Source: Bacteroidales bacterium
Lineage (GTDB): Bacteria; Bacteroidota; Bacteroidia; Bacteroidales; UBA932
Reading direction: 5' to 3'
NCBI GenBank assembly: GCA_017615445.1
Contig: JAGAAD010000004.1
Span: 1-11,143 of the forward strand
DNA length: 11,143 nt
Below are positions 1 through 6,069 of the stretch, in pieces (positions within the stretch are counted from its first letter, which is position 1; the number at the start of each line of letters is the position of its first letter). Below the pieces are notes generated by a model. The model was not told the DNA's origin and ran no database searches. It worked only from the letters and a program-made list of their open reading frames with translations. Position numbers and translations under genes: made by a program.

Positions 1-18
1 AATTTGGTGAATAGAAAA

Positions 19-69
19 ATTAAAGACTTTGTAAGTGCTTGAAAATTAGCATATTACAAAGTCTTTAAT
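19..69 (-). terminator. Intrinsic terminator of the tRNA-Leu transcript
   Basis: A perfect 16-bp inverted repeat (arms 19-34 and 54-69, loop 35-53) begins one base after the tRNA 3' end. On the minus strand the stem is followed by TTTTC (18-14). The stem is A/T-rich but long, and its position directly behind the tRNA makes termination the obvious role. It could also mark the 3' end for tRNA trimming. The plus strand has no T-run after the stem, so it looks one-directional. Positions 1-13 show nothing further. Confidence 0.8.
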
Positions 70-70
70 G

Positions 71-370
71 TGCCTCGGGCGGGAATCGAACCCGCACGGC
101 CTTTTCGGGCCAAGGGATTTTCTTACCACTATGGCTTTCGCCACCATCGCTGTTTGTGGTCTGGACTATTCCTTCACCATGGGGCTTCGCCCTTTAGGTG
201 TGCCGTGTCTAGTCTCTGCACCTTCCTCTTCTCAGAGGCTTGGCTCAAGATTGCCTTCGGTTTTACCCGTTGAGGTTTCCTTGAATTTACGGCATTCTAC
301 ACCTCTCTTTTCAGAGAGTGCACTCAAATTGTGTCTAAGTCCCTCGTGTCTACCATTCCACCACCAAGGC
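71..370 (-). tRNA. tRNA-Leu(UAA), split by a group I intron
   Basis: Read on the minus strand, the 5' exon is 370-337 (34 nt) and the 3' exon is 121-71 (51 nt), joining into an 85-nt class II tRNA. The acceptor stem GCCTTGG pairs with CCGAGGC (one G-U), and the discriminator base is A at 71. The D arm has a GTG/CAC stem and a loop containing GG. The anticodon stem AGGGA/TCCCT closes the loop CTTAAAA, so the anticodon is UAA. The long variable arm is GGCC-CGAAAA-GGCC, and the T arm is GCGGG-TTCGATT-CCCGC. All of these are hallmarks of leucine tRNA. The 3' CCA is not encoded (the next bases are CAT), so it must be added after transcription. The gene is only recognisable once the 215-nt insert at 336-122 is removed. 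It decodes UUA (and UUG by wobble). It appears to be a single-gene unit with its own promoter and terminator. Confidence 0.95.
122..336 (-). ncRNA. Group I self-splicing-type intron (IC3-like) in the tRNA-Leu anticodon loop
   Basis: This 215-nt insert carries the full group I core. P1: exon ACTT (340-337) pairs with GAGT (325-322), giving the required U-G pair at the 5' splice site. P10: TTT (328-326) pairs with the first AAA of the 3' exon. P2: CTCTCT/AGAGAG with a GAAA loop (318-303). P3: TGCCGT (294-289)/ACGGCA (206-201). P4: TCAAG (284-280)/CTTGA (249-245). P5: CCT/AGG. P6a: CCTCT/AGAGG with a GAGA loop (238-225). P7, the guanosine site: GACTA (214-210)/TAGTC (168-164). P8: CACC/GGTG with an inner GGGC/GCCC. 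P9: ACCAC/GTGGT, capped by TGGC-GAAA-GCCA. The intron ends in G at 122 (omega-G). There is no room for, and no sign of, a homing endonuclease. The GAAA loops of P2 and P9 are in the places expected for tertiary docking. Splicing activity is inferred from structure and has not been shown. Confidence 0.94.
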
Positions 371-405
371 TGAGCGTCGGGGGCTGAAGCCGCCGGACGC
401 GACTG

Positions 406-436
406 CAAAAATACGAAAAAAAACAACCAATCCAAC
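406..436 (-). promoter_or_regulatory. Bacteroidota-type promoter for the tRNA-Leu gene
   Basis: On the minus strand TATTTTTG (413-406) matches the Bacteroidota -7 consensus TAnnTTTG exactly. GTTG (436-433) matches the -33 TTG core, with a spacer of exactly 19 nt. Transcription would start near 400, giving a leader of about 30 nt before the tRNA at 370. The spacer contains a T-rich run. The consensus is established knowledge for the primary sigma factor of this phylum; actual use is inferred. Confidence 0.75.
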
Positions 437-460
437 CGGGGGTCGCGCGCAGCTGTGCTA

Positions 461-499
461 GTGCGAGAGGTGTCCGCGTTTTACGGACATCTCTTGCAC
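461..499. repeat. Strong GC-rich hairpin between the mre operon and the tRNA promoter
   Basis: Arms 461-476 and 484-499 form a 16-bp stem with a 7-nt loop. As plus-strand RNA two of the pairs are G-U wobbles; as minus-strand RNA these become A-C mismatches, which weakens the stem. There is no T-run on either side, so it is not a standard intrinsic terminator. It lies just upstream of the tRNA promoter and downstream of rodA, and could be a transcript-end or processing structure. No coding capacity is evident in 371-570. Confidence 0.5.
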
Positions 500-524
500 C
501 GCGGCGCTGTTAGGAAGGAAAATG

Positions 525-566
525 ATCCCCGATTGGGGCAAGGATCACAACAGAAGTGTCGGGGAT
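525..566 (-). terminator. Possible terminator after rodA
   Basis: Downstream of the rodA stop (571-573), an 8-bp perfect pairing exists between 559-566 and 525-532 (ATCCCCGA with TCGGGGAT on the minus strand), followed by CATTTTCC. A competing small hairpin, CCCC-AATC-GGGG, and a GATCC/GGATC pairing lie in the same segment. This is a plausible but weak end for the elongasome operon. The long loop and short T-run limit confidence. Confidence 0.35.
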
Positions 567-570
567 GTCC

Positions 571-1863
571 CTAGAAATACCGCCTTTCCTGCTTGAGCAG
601 GGCCAAAAAGATGAAAAGCATCACCGTGAAGGACAGCATAGACGATCCCCCATAAGAGATAAAAGGCAGAGGGATGCCAATCACAGGCATCAGGCCTATC
701 GTCATCCCGATGTTGATCATCATGTGCATGAAGAAGCAGCCGGAGAGACAGTAGCCGTAGATGCGGGCGAAGGGCTCGCGGCAGTGCTCGGCATGGCCCA
801 GGATGCGGGCGATCAAAAAGACGTATAGCAAAATCACCAGCGCGCAGCCGAGGAAGCCGAACTCTTCGCCGATGGTGCAGAAGATGAAGTCCGTGCTCTG
901 CTCCGGGACGAAACCATAGGCGGTCTGGGTGCCCTGAAGGAATCCCTTTCCGGTGAGGCCGCCGGAGCCGATGGCAATCATGGACTGGTTGACGTTGTAC
1001 CCTGCGCCCATCGGGTCTTCCTTCATTCCCAGAAGAACCTCGATTCTGGTCTGCTGGTGGGGCTTCAGGACGTGCTTGAACACGAGCGAAGTGGAGAGGA
1101 TCATCAGCGAGCCCACCACCCCGGCGAGAACCATAGTCCAAATCAGATCCCGCCTTGCCACTATTCCGCGGACGCGCCGGCGGACCACCAGGAAATAGGC
1201 CCCGAGGGCAACGAACAGCAAGACAAACGACACCCACAGAGGGAACCTGATCGAAGTGACGAACAGCACGATGAACGCGAACAGGAACACCAGCCACCAT
1301 CCGGACAGCCCCTCGCGGTAGAGCATAAACACATATCCCACATACACAAGCAGCGTTCCCGCTTCTCCGCCGGCCAGAATCAGCGCGGCCGGGATGCCCA
1401 CCACAGCCAGCGTCATCGCCAGATCGCGGAACCTGCCGAGCCTGAAACCGGGCGTCCGAAGCAGGTGCGCCAGCACCAGGGACGTCGTGATCTTGGACAG
1501 CTCGCACGGCTGGAAACTCAGCGCCCCGATGTGGAACCAAGACTTCGAACCGTTCACAGTGCTGCCGAACACGAGCACAAGCCCCAGCAGCAGGACCACG
1601 AAAATCCAGCCCGGCAGCGCGAACTCCTCCCAGAGGTACGGCTTGATCCAAAAGAGTATCACGGTGCCGACCACCATAGAGATTCCCATCCAGAGCAGCT
1701 GCTTTCCGCTGCGCCCGGCGAGGGCGAACATCCCCGATCCTTCCACCGAATGCGAGGATGAGTACACGCTCAGCCATCCAATCACGAGCAGCGCGAACCA
1801 GCACGCGACCAGATACCAATCGATCGTGTGCACCAGACTTCTCTGCGCTCTGCCGTCCATCAT
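571..1863 (-). CDS. rodA: RodA, SEDS-family peptidoglycan glycosyltransferase of the elongasome
   Basis: This 430-aa polytopic membrane protein polymerises lipid II into glycan strands for lateral wall growth, in partnership with PBP2. Visible SEDS features are about ten hydrophobic segments, NGSKSWFHIG...FQPCELSK around residues 104-124, and PEQSTDFIF at about 320-328, with D325 at the position of the catalytic aspartate. GEEFGFLG follows at 332-339. The FtsW/RodA signature runs from NIGMTIGLMPVIGIPLPFIS to about residue 403. The start ATG at 1863 overlaps the mrdA stop by 4 bp (ATGA); a second ATG follows immediately and could be used instead. It is the last gene of the mre operon. One oddity is that the segment at about 164-170, which reads QPDxG in many RodA proteins, reads GGEAGT here. 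Function is secure from family and context. Confidence 0.96.
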   Translation of the reverse strand: MMDGRAQRSLVHTIDWYLVACWFALLVIGWLSVYSSSHSVEGSGMFALAGRSGKQLLWMGISMVVGTVILFWIKPYLWEEFALPGWIFVVLLLGLVLVFGSTVNGSKSWFHIGALSFQPCELSKITTSLVLAHLLRTPGFRLGRFRDLAMTLAVVGIPAALILAGGEAGTLLVYVGYVFMLYREGLSGWWLVFLFAFIVLFVTSIRFPLWVSFVLLFVALGAYFLVVRRRVRGIVARRDLIWTMVLAGVVGSLMILSTSLVFKHVLKPHQQTRIEVLLGMKEDPMGAGYNVNQSMIAIGSGGLTGKGFLQGTQTAYGFVPEQSTDFIFCTIGEEFGFLGCALVILLYVFLIARILGHAEHCREPFARIYGYCLSGCFFMHMMINIGMTIGLMPVIGIPLPFISYGGSSMLSFTVMLFIFLALLKQERRYF

Positions 1864-3653
1864 TTAACCTTTATCCATTCGCGGAGCCAGGCCCGTTCGG
1901 GCGCGATCTCTCCGTTCAAATACTGTTCTATCAGCAGCGAGGCTATCGGAGCTGCCACGGATCCGCCCCATCCTCCGTTCTCCACATATGCGGCCACGGC
2001 GATCTGCGGGTTTTCGCGGGGCGCGAAGCAGATGAACACGGAGTGGTCGTCGCCGTGCGGGTTCTGCGCGGTGCCGGTCTTGCCGCAGATGTCCAGCCCG
2101 CGAACCCGCGCGAGAGTGGCCGTGGCCCCGTCCGCGACGGTCATATTCACAGCCTCGTACATTCCCTCCACCGCGTACTCGAAGTACTTCGAATCGATTC
2201 CCGTCTCGAAGCGCGAGGCCTGGGTGTCTGCCAGCAGGTGCGGAGTCACATACCAGCCCCTGTTGGCCATAATCGCGGCGAGGTTCGCGATCTGCAGCGG
2301 GGTGGCGCCTATCTCGCCCTGGCCGATAGCCAAAGAAATCACCGACGAGTGCTTCCAGTGCCCGCGGCCGTAGATCTTATCATAATATGCCGAAGTGGGG
2401 ATCGTTCCTCCAAGCTCGCCAGGATAGTCGGTGCCCAGCTTGCTGCCGAAGCCGAAAGCCCGGACATGGGCCTCCCAGGCGTCGAAAGCCTCCGCGGTGG
2501 AGGCATAGCGCTTGTTCTCAAGCACGTTCTTGAACACGTTGCAGAAATAGGCGTTGCACGACATCCGGACCGCCTCGGTGAAGTTCAGGGGCGAGCGGTG
2601 CTCGTGGCAGCCGAGCTTCTTGCCGGGGGCATAGACATAGCCGCGCGAGCAGCTGTACTGCATCCGCGGCGAGAGCACGCCCTCCTGCATGCCGATGAGC
2701 CCGCAGACCAGCTTGAAGACGGACCCGGGCGGGTAGCTCGCCTGCACCGTGCGGTTGAACAGCGGCTTGCCGGGATCGGTCGAAAGCCGCTCGTAGTTGT
2801 TGCCCATGTTCGCGAGCACGTCCACGTCGATGCCCGGGCTGGAGACCAGCGCCAGAATCTCTCCCGTGGCCGGCTCGATTGCAATCAGCGAGCCCGTGCG
2901 GCCCTGCATGAGTTCCTGCCCGTACTGCTGGAGATGCGCGTCGATAGTGGTGCGGATGTCCTTGCCCGGCACGGCCAGTTTGTCGTCCGCGCCGTCGTTG
3001 TAGGACGTCAGCACGCGGTTGCGCGAGTCGCGCAGATAGATATGATATCCCTTTTCGCCGCGGAGGTCCTCTTCGCGCGCTGCTTCAAGCCCGGTGCGGC
3101 CCACGTTGTCGCCGCCCTTGTACTCCGGGTGCTTGCGGATGTAGTCCACATCCACCTCGGACACATAGCCCAGCAGGTTCCCGCCCGCGTTGAAGGGGTA
3201 CATCCGCTCGGTCCTGATCTGCCCGCGGAACCCGGGGAAGCGGTATTCCACCTCGCTGAAGCGCATGTAGACATCTTCGTCCACGTGTTTCAAAAACGTA
3301 AGAGTTTTGAATCCGATGCGCGTGCGGTAGGACCGGTAATACTCCAGCCGCTCGCGCACGAAATCCGGATCGACGTCCAGCACCCGCGCCAGGGCCAGAG
3401 TGTCCAGCCCGCTGATCTCGCGCGGAGTAACCAGTATGTCGTAGGTGGCCTGATTGCCCACCAGCACCTCGCCACTGCGGTCGTAGATCACTCCGCGCGG
3501 CGGGTAGATAGTTTCATAGACTATGGAATTGTTCAGCGCGTCCGTCTTGAACTTGCTGTTCACTATCTGGATGTAGAACAGACGCGCGAGGAGCAGGACC
3601 GCAGCGATTGCAAGACCTATCCTGATCTTGTTTAATTTGCGGTTCGCATCCAT
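1860..3653 (-). CDS. mrdA: Penicillin-binding protein 2 (MrdA), elongasome transpeptidase
   Basis: This 597-aa class B PBP cross-links nascent peptidoglycan on the periplasmic face as the partner of RodA. A short cytoplasmic tail is followed by one membrane anchor (about residues 11-31). The PBP dimer/pedestal domain begins near RGVIYDRSGEVL (53-64). The transpeptidase domain contains S311-V-F-K314 (SxxK, acyl-enzyme serine, within YPPGSVFK), S365-C-N367 (SxN) and K525-T-G527 (KTG, within CGKTGTAQ). The length is typical of PBP2. The start ATG is 3 bp after the mreD stop, and the 3' end overlaps rodA by 4 bp, so translational coupling is likely. The pairing with rodA and mreBCD distinguishes it from the division paralogue FtsI. 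Confidence 0.97.
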   Translation of the reverse strand: MDANRKLNKIRIGLAIAAVLLLARLFYIQIVNSKFKTDALNNSIVYETIYPPRGVIYDRSGEVLVGNQATYDILVTPREISGLDTLALARVLDVDPDFVRERLEYYRSYRTRIGFKTLTFLKHVDEDVYMRFSEVEYRFPGFRGQIRTERMYPFNAGGNLLGYVSEVDVDYIRKHPEYKGGDNVGRTGLEAAREEDLRGEKGYHIYLRDSRNRVLTSYNDGADDKLAVPGKDIRTTIDAHLQQYGQELMQGRTGSLIAIEPATGEILALVSSPGIDVDVLANMGNNYERLSTDPGKPLFNRTVQASYPPGSVFKLVCGLIGMQEGVLSPRMQYSCSRGYVYAPGKKLGCHEHRSPLNFTEAVRMSCNAYFCNVFKNVLENKRYASTAEAFDAWEAHVRAFGFGSKLGTDYPGELGGTIPTSAYYDKIYGRGHWKHSSVISLAIGQGEIGATPLQIANLAAIMANRGWYVTPHLLADTQASRFETGIDSKYFEYAVEGMYEAVNMTVADGATATLARVRGLDICGKTGTAQNPHGDDHSVFICFAPRENPQIAVAAYVENGGWGGSVAAPIASLLIEQYLNGEIAPERAWLREWIKVK

Positions 3654-3656
3654 GGC

Positions 3657-4166
3657 TTATCTGTTTTGTCCGAAAAGGAAATTACCCAGCAGCACGCAGA
3701 GAAGAGCGCTCACGCCCGTGGAGAAGACAGTGCGGAGGAAGTTGAACCAGAACGGACGGGTCCCGGCGGCGTCCACCCACACATAGAGCGCGAAGAACAG
3801 CGCGCACGCGAGCACCAGCGTCAGGGCCAGTTCGGCCGTGGTCTGATGCGCCACCGGGGAATCGTCCCGGTCGATCAGGATCTCCTCGCCGCTGACCAGC
3901 CGCAGGAGCGGGATGCGCAGAAGCGCGAGCGGCAAAAGCGTGCAACTCGTCAGTCCGAGCGCCCCCGTGCCCACGAAGTCCACCACGAAACCGGCCACGA
4001 ATGCCAGCACCAGCGCCATCGGCGTGCCGTAGCGCGACGGCAGGCTCATGATCAGCAGCGGCAGCAGGCTGATCAGCACATACTGCGAAAACAGGAAGTA
4101 GTTGCTGATCAGCGCCTGAGCGAGCGTCAGGATCGCGAAGACAATGAAGTACCGGCCGTTTCTCAT
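3657..4166 (-). CDS. mreD: Rod shape-determining protein MreD
   Basis: This is a small (169 aa), very hydrophobic inner-membrane protein with about five or six predicted membrane segments and no catalytic motif. It resembles the Bacteroidota MreD type: the N-terminus carries a short RNGR stretch followed by hydrophobic helices, and a short loop (GEEILIDRDDSPVAH, about 92-106) separates the two halves. MreD works with MreC to connect cytoplasmic MreB filaments to the PBP2-RodA synthase. Its ATG overlaps the mreC stop by 4 bp (ATGA), and a GGAGGAG stretch inside the mreC end lies 6-7 bases before the ATG and could serve as a ribosome site. Assignment rests on size, hydropathy and fixed operon position. 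Confidence 0.92.
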   Translation of the reverse strand: MRNGRYFIVFAILTLAQALISNYFLFSQYVLISLLPLLIMSLPSRYGTPMALVLAFVAGFVVDFVGTGALGLTSCTLLPLALLRIPLLRLVSGEEILIDRDDSPVAHQTTAELALTLVLACALFFALYVWVDAAGTRPFWFNFLRTVFSTGVSALLCVLLGNFLFGQNR

Positions 4167-4993
4167 CTCTGCTCCTCCTCAGCTTTCTTTTCCAGGGCCT
4201 CGATCGCGGCCAGGTTGCGGTTGCGCACCACGGTGACATAGTCCAGCGCGCGGAAGTCCTGCAGGAGCTGGACCTGCACATCCTGGGCTGCGCCGCTTCG
4301 GGTGCTCGAGCCCGTGACCACTCCCACCGGAATCTCGGCCGGGAAGATGGCGGAATAGCCGCTGGTCCAGAGAGTGTCCCCGACCTCGGCCTTGTACCCC
4401 AGCGGAATGCCGCTGACCACCGCGCCTCTCGTGGAGCGGCCGTTCCACGACATCGGGCCTGCCACTCCGGCGCGGCCGATCCGGACGCTGACGTGCATGC
4501 TCGGGTTCATAAGCGTGCGGCCATAGGCCAGGTGGGAGTCCGCGGCGTCTATCACGCCCACCACTCCTTCGCTGGTCACAACCCCGCAGTCCGGGCCGAC
4601 CCCGTCCAGCAGTCCTTTGTCCACGATTATATAATTGCGCTGAGAGTTCGTGCCCATCTTCACTATGTGAGCGAAGATGTAGTCGAAGCCGTCGTCTGCA
4701 GCGCCGGCGTGCGAGAGATACTCCTCGCTTTTTTCCAGCTCGCGATACTTTCGGAGCTCTTCTCCAAGGCGGGCGTTTTCTTCCTGCAGCGCCTTATTGC
4801 GCGAATTCAGCTGAAAGTACCCGGCGATGCGGTTCCCGCTGCCCCAGAGCCAGCCGGACACGCGGTGCGAGGCGCGGTTCAGCCAGATGTCCTGAAGCAC
4901 GGACGAGCTATGCAACATAGAGATGGCAGCAACCTCCAGAAGAATGAAGATTGCTGCCGAGACTACTATCGCCGGGGACCTGCGGCGCGGCAT
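4163..4993 (-). CDS. mreC: Rod shape-determining protein MreC
   Basis: This 276-aa periplasmic scaffold binds and activates PBP2 in the elongasome. The architecture is classic: an RRR-containing cytoplasmic start, one membrane segment (about residues 8-27), a charged coiled coil (about 62-95, rich in E, K, L and R), then the beta-barrel core. The core includes VDKGLLDGVGPDCGVVTSEGVVG..., the G-rich segment IGRAGVAGPM, and ...DTLWTSGYSAIFPAEIPVGVV..., ending with QVQLLQDFRALDYVTVVRN. The start ATG shares one base with the mreB TAA stop (TAATG), implying translational coupling, and the 3' end overlaps mreD by 4 bp. Confidence 0.96.
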   Translation of the reverse strand: MPRRRSPAIVVSAAIFILLEVAAISMLHSSSVLQDIWLNRASHRVSGWLWGSGNRIAGYFQLNSRNKALQEENARLGEELRKYRELEKSEEYLSHAGAADDGFDYIFAHIVKMGTNSQRNYIIVDKGLLDGVGPDCGVVTSEGVVGVIDAADSHLAYGRTLMNPSMHVSVRIGRAGVAGPMSWNGRSTRGAVVSGIPLGYKAEVGDTLWTSGYSAIFPAEIPVGVVTGSSTRSGAAQDVQVQLLQDFRALDYVTVVRNRNLAAIEALEKKAEEEQR

Positions 4994-6012
4994 TAACGCA
5001 TAAGGAATTTGTAGCGGTCTGTGTTCTTGATCGCTTTGTTAGTTCCTCTTGCCACCGCGTGGAGCGGATCCTCCGCCACTATGAAGTTTATGTTCACCTT
5101 GTCTGTGAGCCTCTTGGCCAGACCGCGCAGCAATGCGCCGCCGCCGGAGAGGTAAATGCCGTTCTCCACTATGTCTGAGTACAGCTCGGGAGGGGTCATT
5201 TCCAGCACATGCAGGATCGAGGTCTCGATCTTCGCGATGCTCTTGTCCAGGCAATGGGCTATCTCCTGATAGGTGATTCTGGCTTCCACCGGATGCGCTG
5301 TCATCAGGTTGGGTCCCTTGATCACTATCGGCTCCGGTTCGTCGTCCAGCTCGGTGATGACTGCGCCCACAGCCACCTTGATCTGCTCGGCTGTGACCTC
5401 GCCCACCTTGATGTTGTGCTGCTGGCGCAGGTAGTACATGATGTCGTTTGTGAACACATCACCTGCGGTCCTGATGCTGTCCTGCTCCACGAGACCGCCC
5501 AGCGAAATCACTGCGATTTCGGTGGTTCCGCCGCCGATGTCCACCACCATGTTTCCTTTCGGGGCCTCCACATCCAGGCCGATACCGAGGGCGGCCGCCA
5601 TCGGCTCGAAGACCAGATACACATCCCGTCCGCCGGCGTGCTCTGTGCTGTCTCGAACGGCCCTGATTTCCACTTCCGTACTTCCGGAAGGGATGCCGAT
5701 CACCACCTTCAGATTCGGGGCGAAGAGGTGTCTCTTGCCGCCTACCTGCTTGATGAAGCCTCTGATCATCAGCTCCGCAGCGTTAAAGTCTGCGATAACG
5801 CCGTCTTTCAGGGGGCGGACAGTCTTGATTCCGGGGTTTGTGCGCTCGTGCATGAGCTTGGCCTGATGGCCTATCGCGAGACACTTGCCGGTCTGCACAT
5901 CCACCGCGACGATACTCGGTTCGTCCAGGACAATCTGTCCGTTCTGGTAGATGACGGTGTTGGCTGTGCCGAGGTCTATAGCCAATTCCTGGCTAAGAAA
6001 AGAAAATGCCAT
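4993..6012 (-). CDS. mreB: Actin-like cell shape protein MreB
   Basis: This 339-aa cytoplasmic ATPase forms membrane-bound filaments that steer the elongasome. The actin-fold motifs are intact: phosphate-1 IDLGTANTVIY (12-22), PLKDGVIADF (67-76), FEPMAAALG (135-143), phosphate-2 VVDIGGGTTEIAVI (156-169) and the adenosine motif GIYLSGGGALLRGL (285-298). The N-terminal MAFSFLSQEL is a typical short amphipathic start. The frame is open upstream to 6384, but ATG 6012 is chosen because MreB homology begins there and the extension would lie antisense to ispD. It is the first gene of the operon mreB-mreC-mreD-mrdA-rodA, with a -7-type promoter element 23 bp upstream. Confidence 0.97.
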   Translation of the reverse strand: MAFSFLSQELAIDLGTANTVIYQNGQIVLDEPSIVAVDVQTGKCLAIGHQAKLMHERTNPGIKTVRPLKDGVIADFNAAELMIRGFIKQVGGKRHLFAPNLKVVIGIPSGSTEVEIRAVRDSTEHAGGRDVYLVFEPMAAALGIGLDVEAPKGNMVVDIGGGTTEIAVISLGGLVEQDSIRTAGDVFTNDIMYYLRQQHNIKVGEVTAEQIKVAVGAVITELDDEPEPIVIKGPNLMTAHPVEARITYQEIAHCLDKSIAKIETSILHVLEMTPPELYSDIVENGIYLSGGGALLRGLAKRLTDKVNINFIVAEDPLHAVARGTNKAIKNTDRYKFLMR

Positions 6013-6034
6013 GTTCAGTGTGTGTTTATCCTTA

Positions 6035-6042
6035 CAAAAATA
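6035..6042 (-). promoter_or_regulatory. Candidate -7 element for the mre operon
   Basis: TATTTTTG on the minus strand is an exact TAnnTTTG match, 22 bp before the mreB ATG at 6012. It would give a leader of roughly 15 nt. No clear TTG is present at the -33 position, where the sequence is the T-rich GTTTTC. It stands back-to-back with the ispD element, only two bases away. Confidence 0.55.
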
Positions 6043-6044
6043 AT

Positions 6045-6052
6045 TAATTTTG
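6045..6052 (+). promoter_or_regulatory. Candidate -7 element for ispD
   Basis: TAATTTTG is an exact TAnnTTTG match, 17 bp before the ispD ATG at 6070, giving a leader of about 10 nt. No convincing -33 TTG is seen (GTGTTT region at 6022-6027). The absence of a Shine-Dalgarno site before the ATG fits the phylum. Confidence 0.55.
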
Positions 6053-6069
6053 TCGCAGAAAACTACGCG

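Noticed and set aside
68..435. Short open frames over the first 435 bases, on both strands
   Set aside because: They run across the tRNA exons and the intron core, whose base-paired structure explains the sequence. They have no resemblance to a protein family.
545..1819. Alternative minus-strand frame across rodA
   Set aside because: It is a frame-shifted shadow of RodA, rich in Arg, Gly and Pro, with no membrane segments and no recognisable motif.
1758..3635. Long plus-strand open frame (625 codons) opposite mrdA
   Set aside because: It is antisense to PBP2, whose SxxK, SxN and KTG motifs are clear. Long antisense frames are common in G+C-rich genes, and its translation shows no family features.
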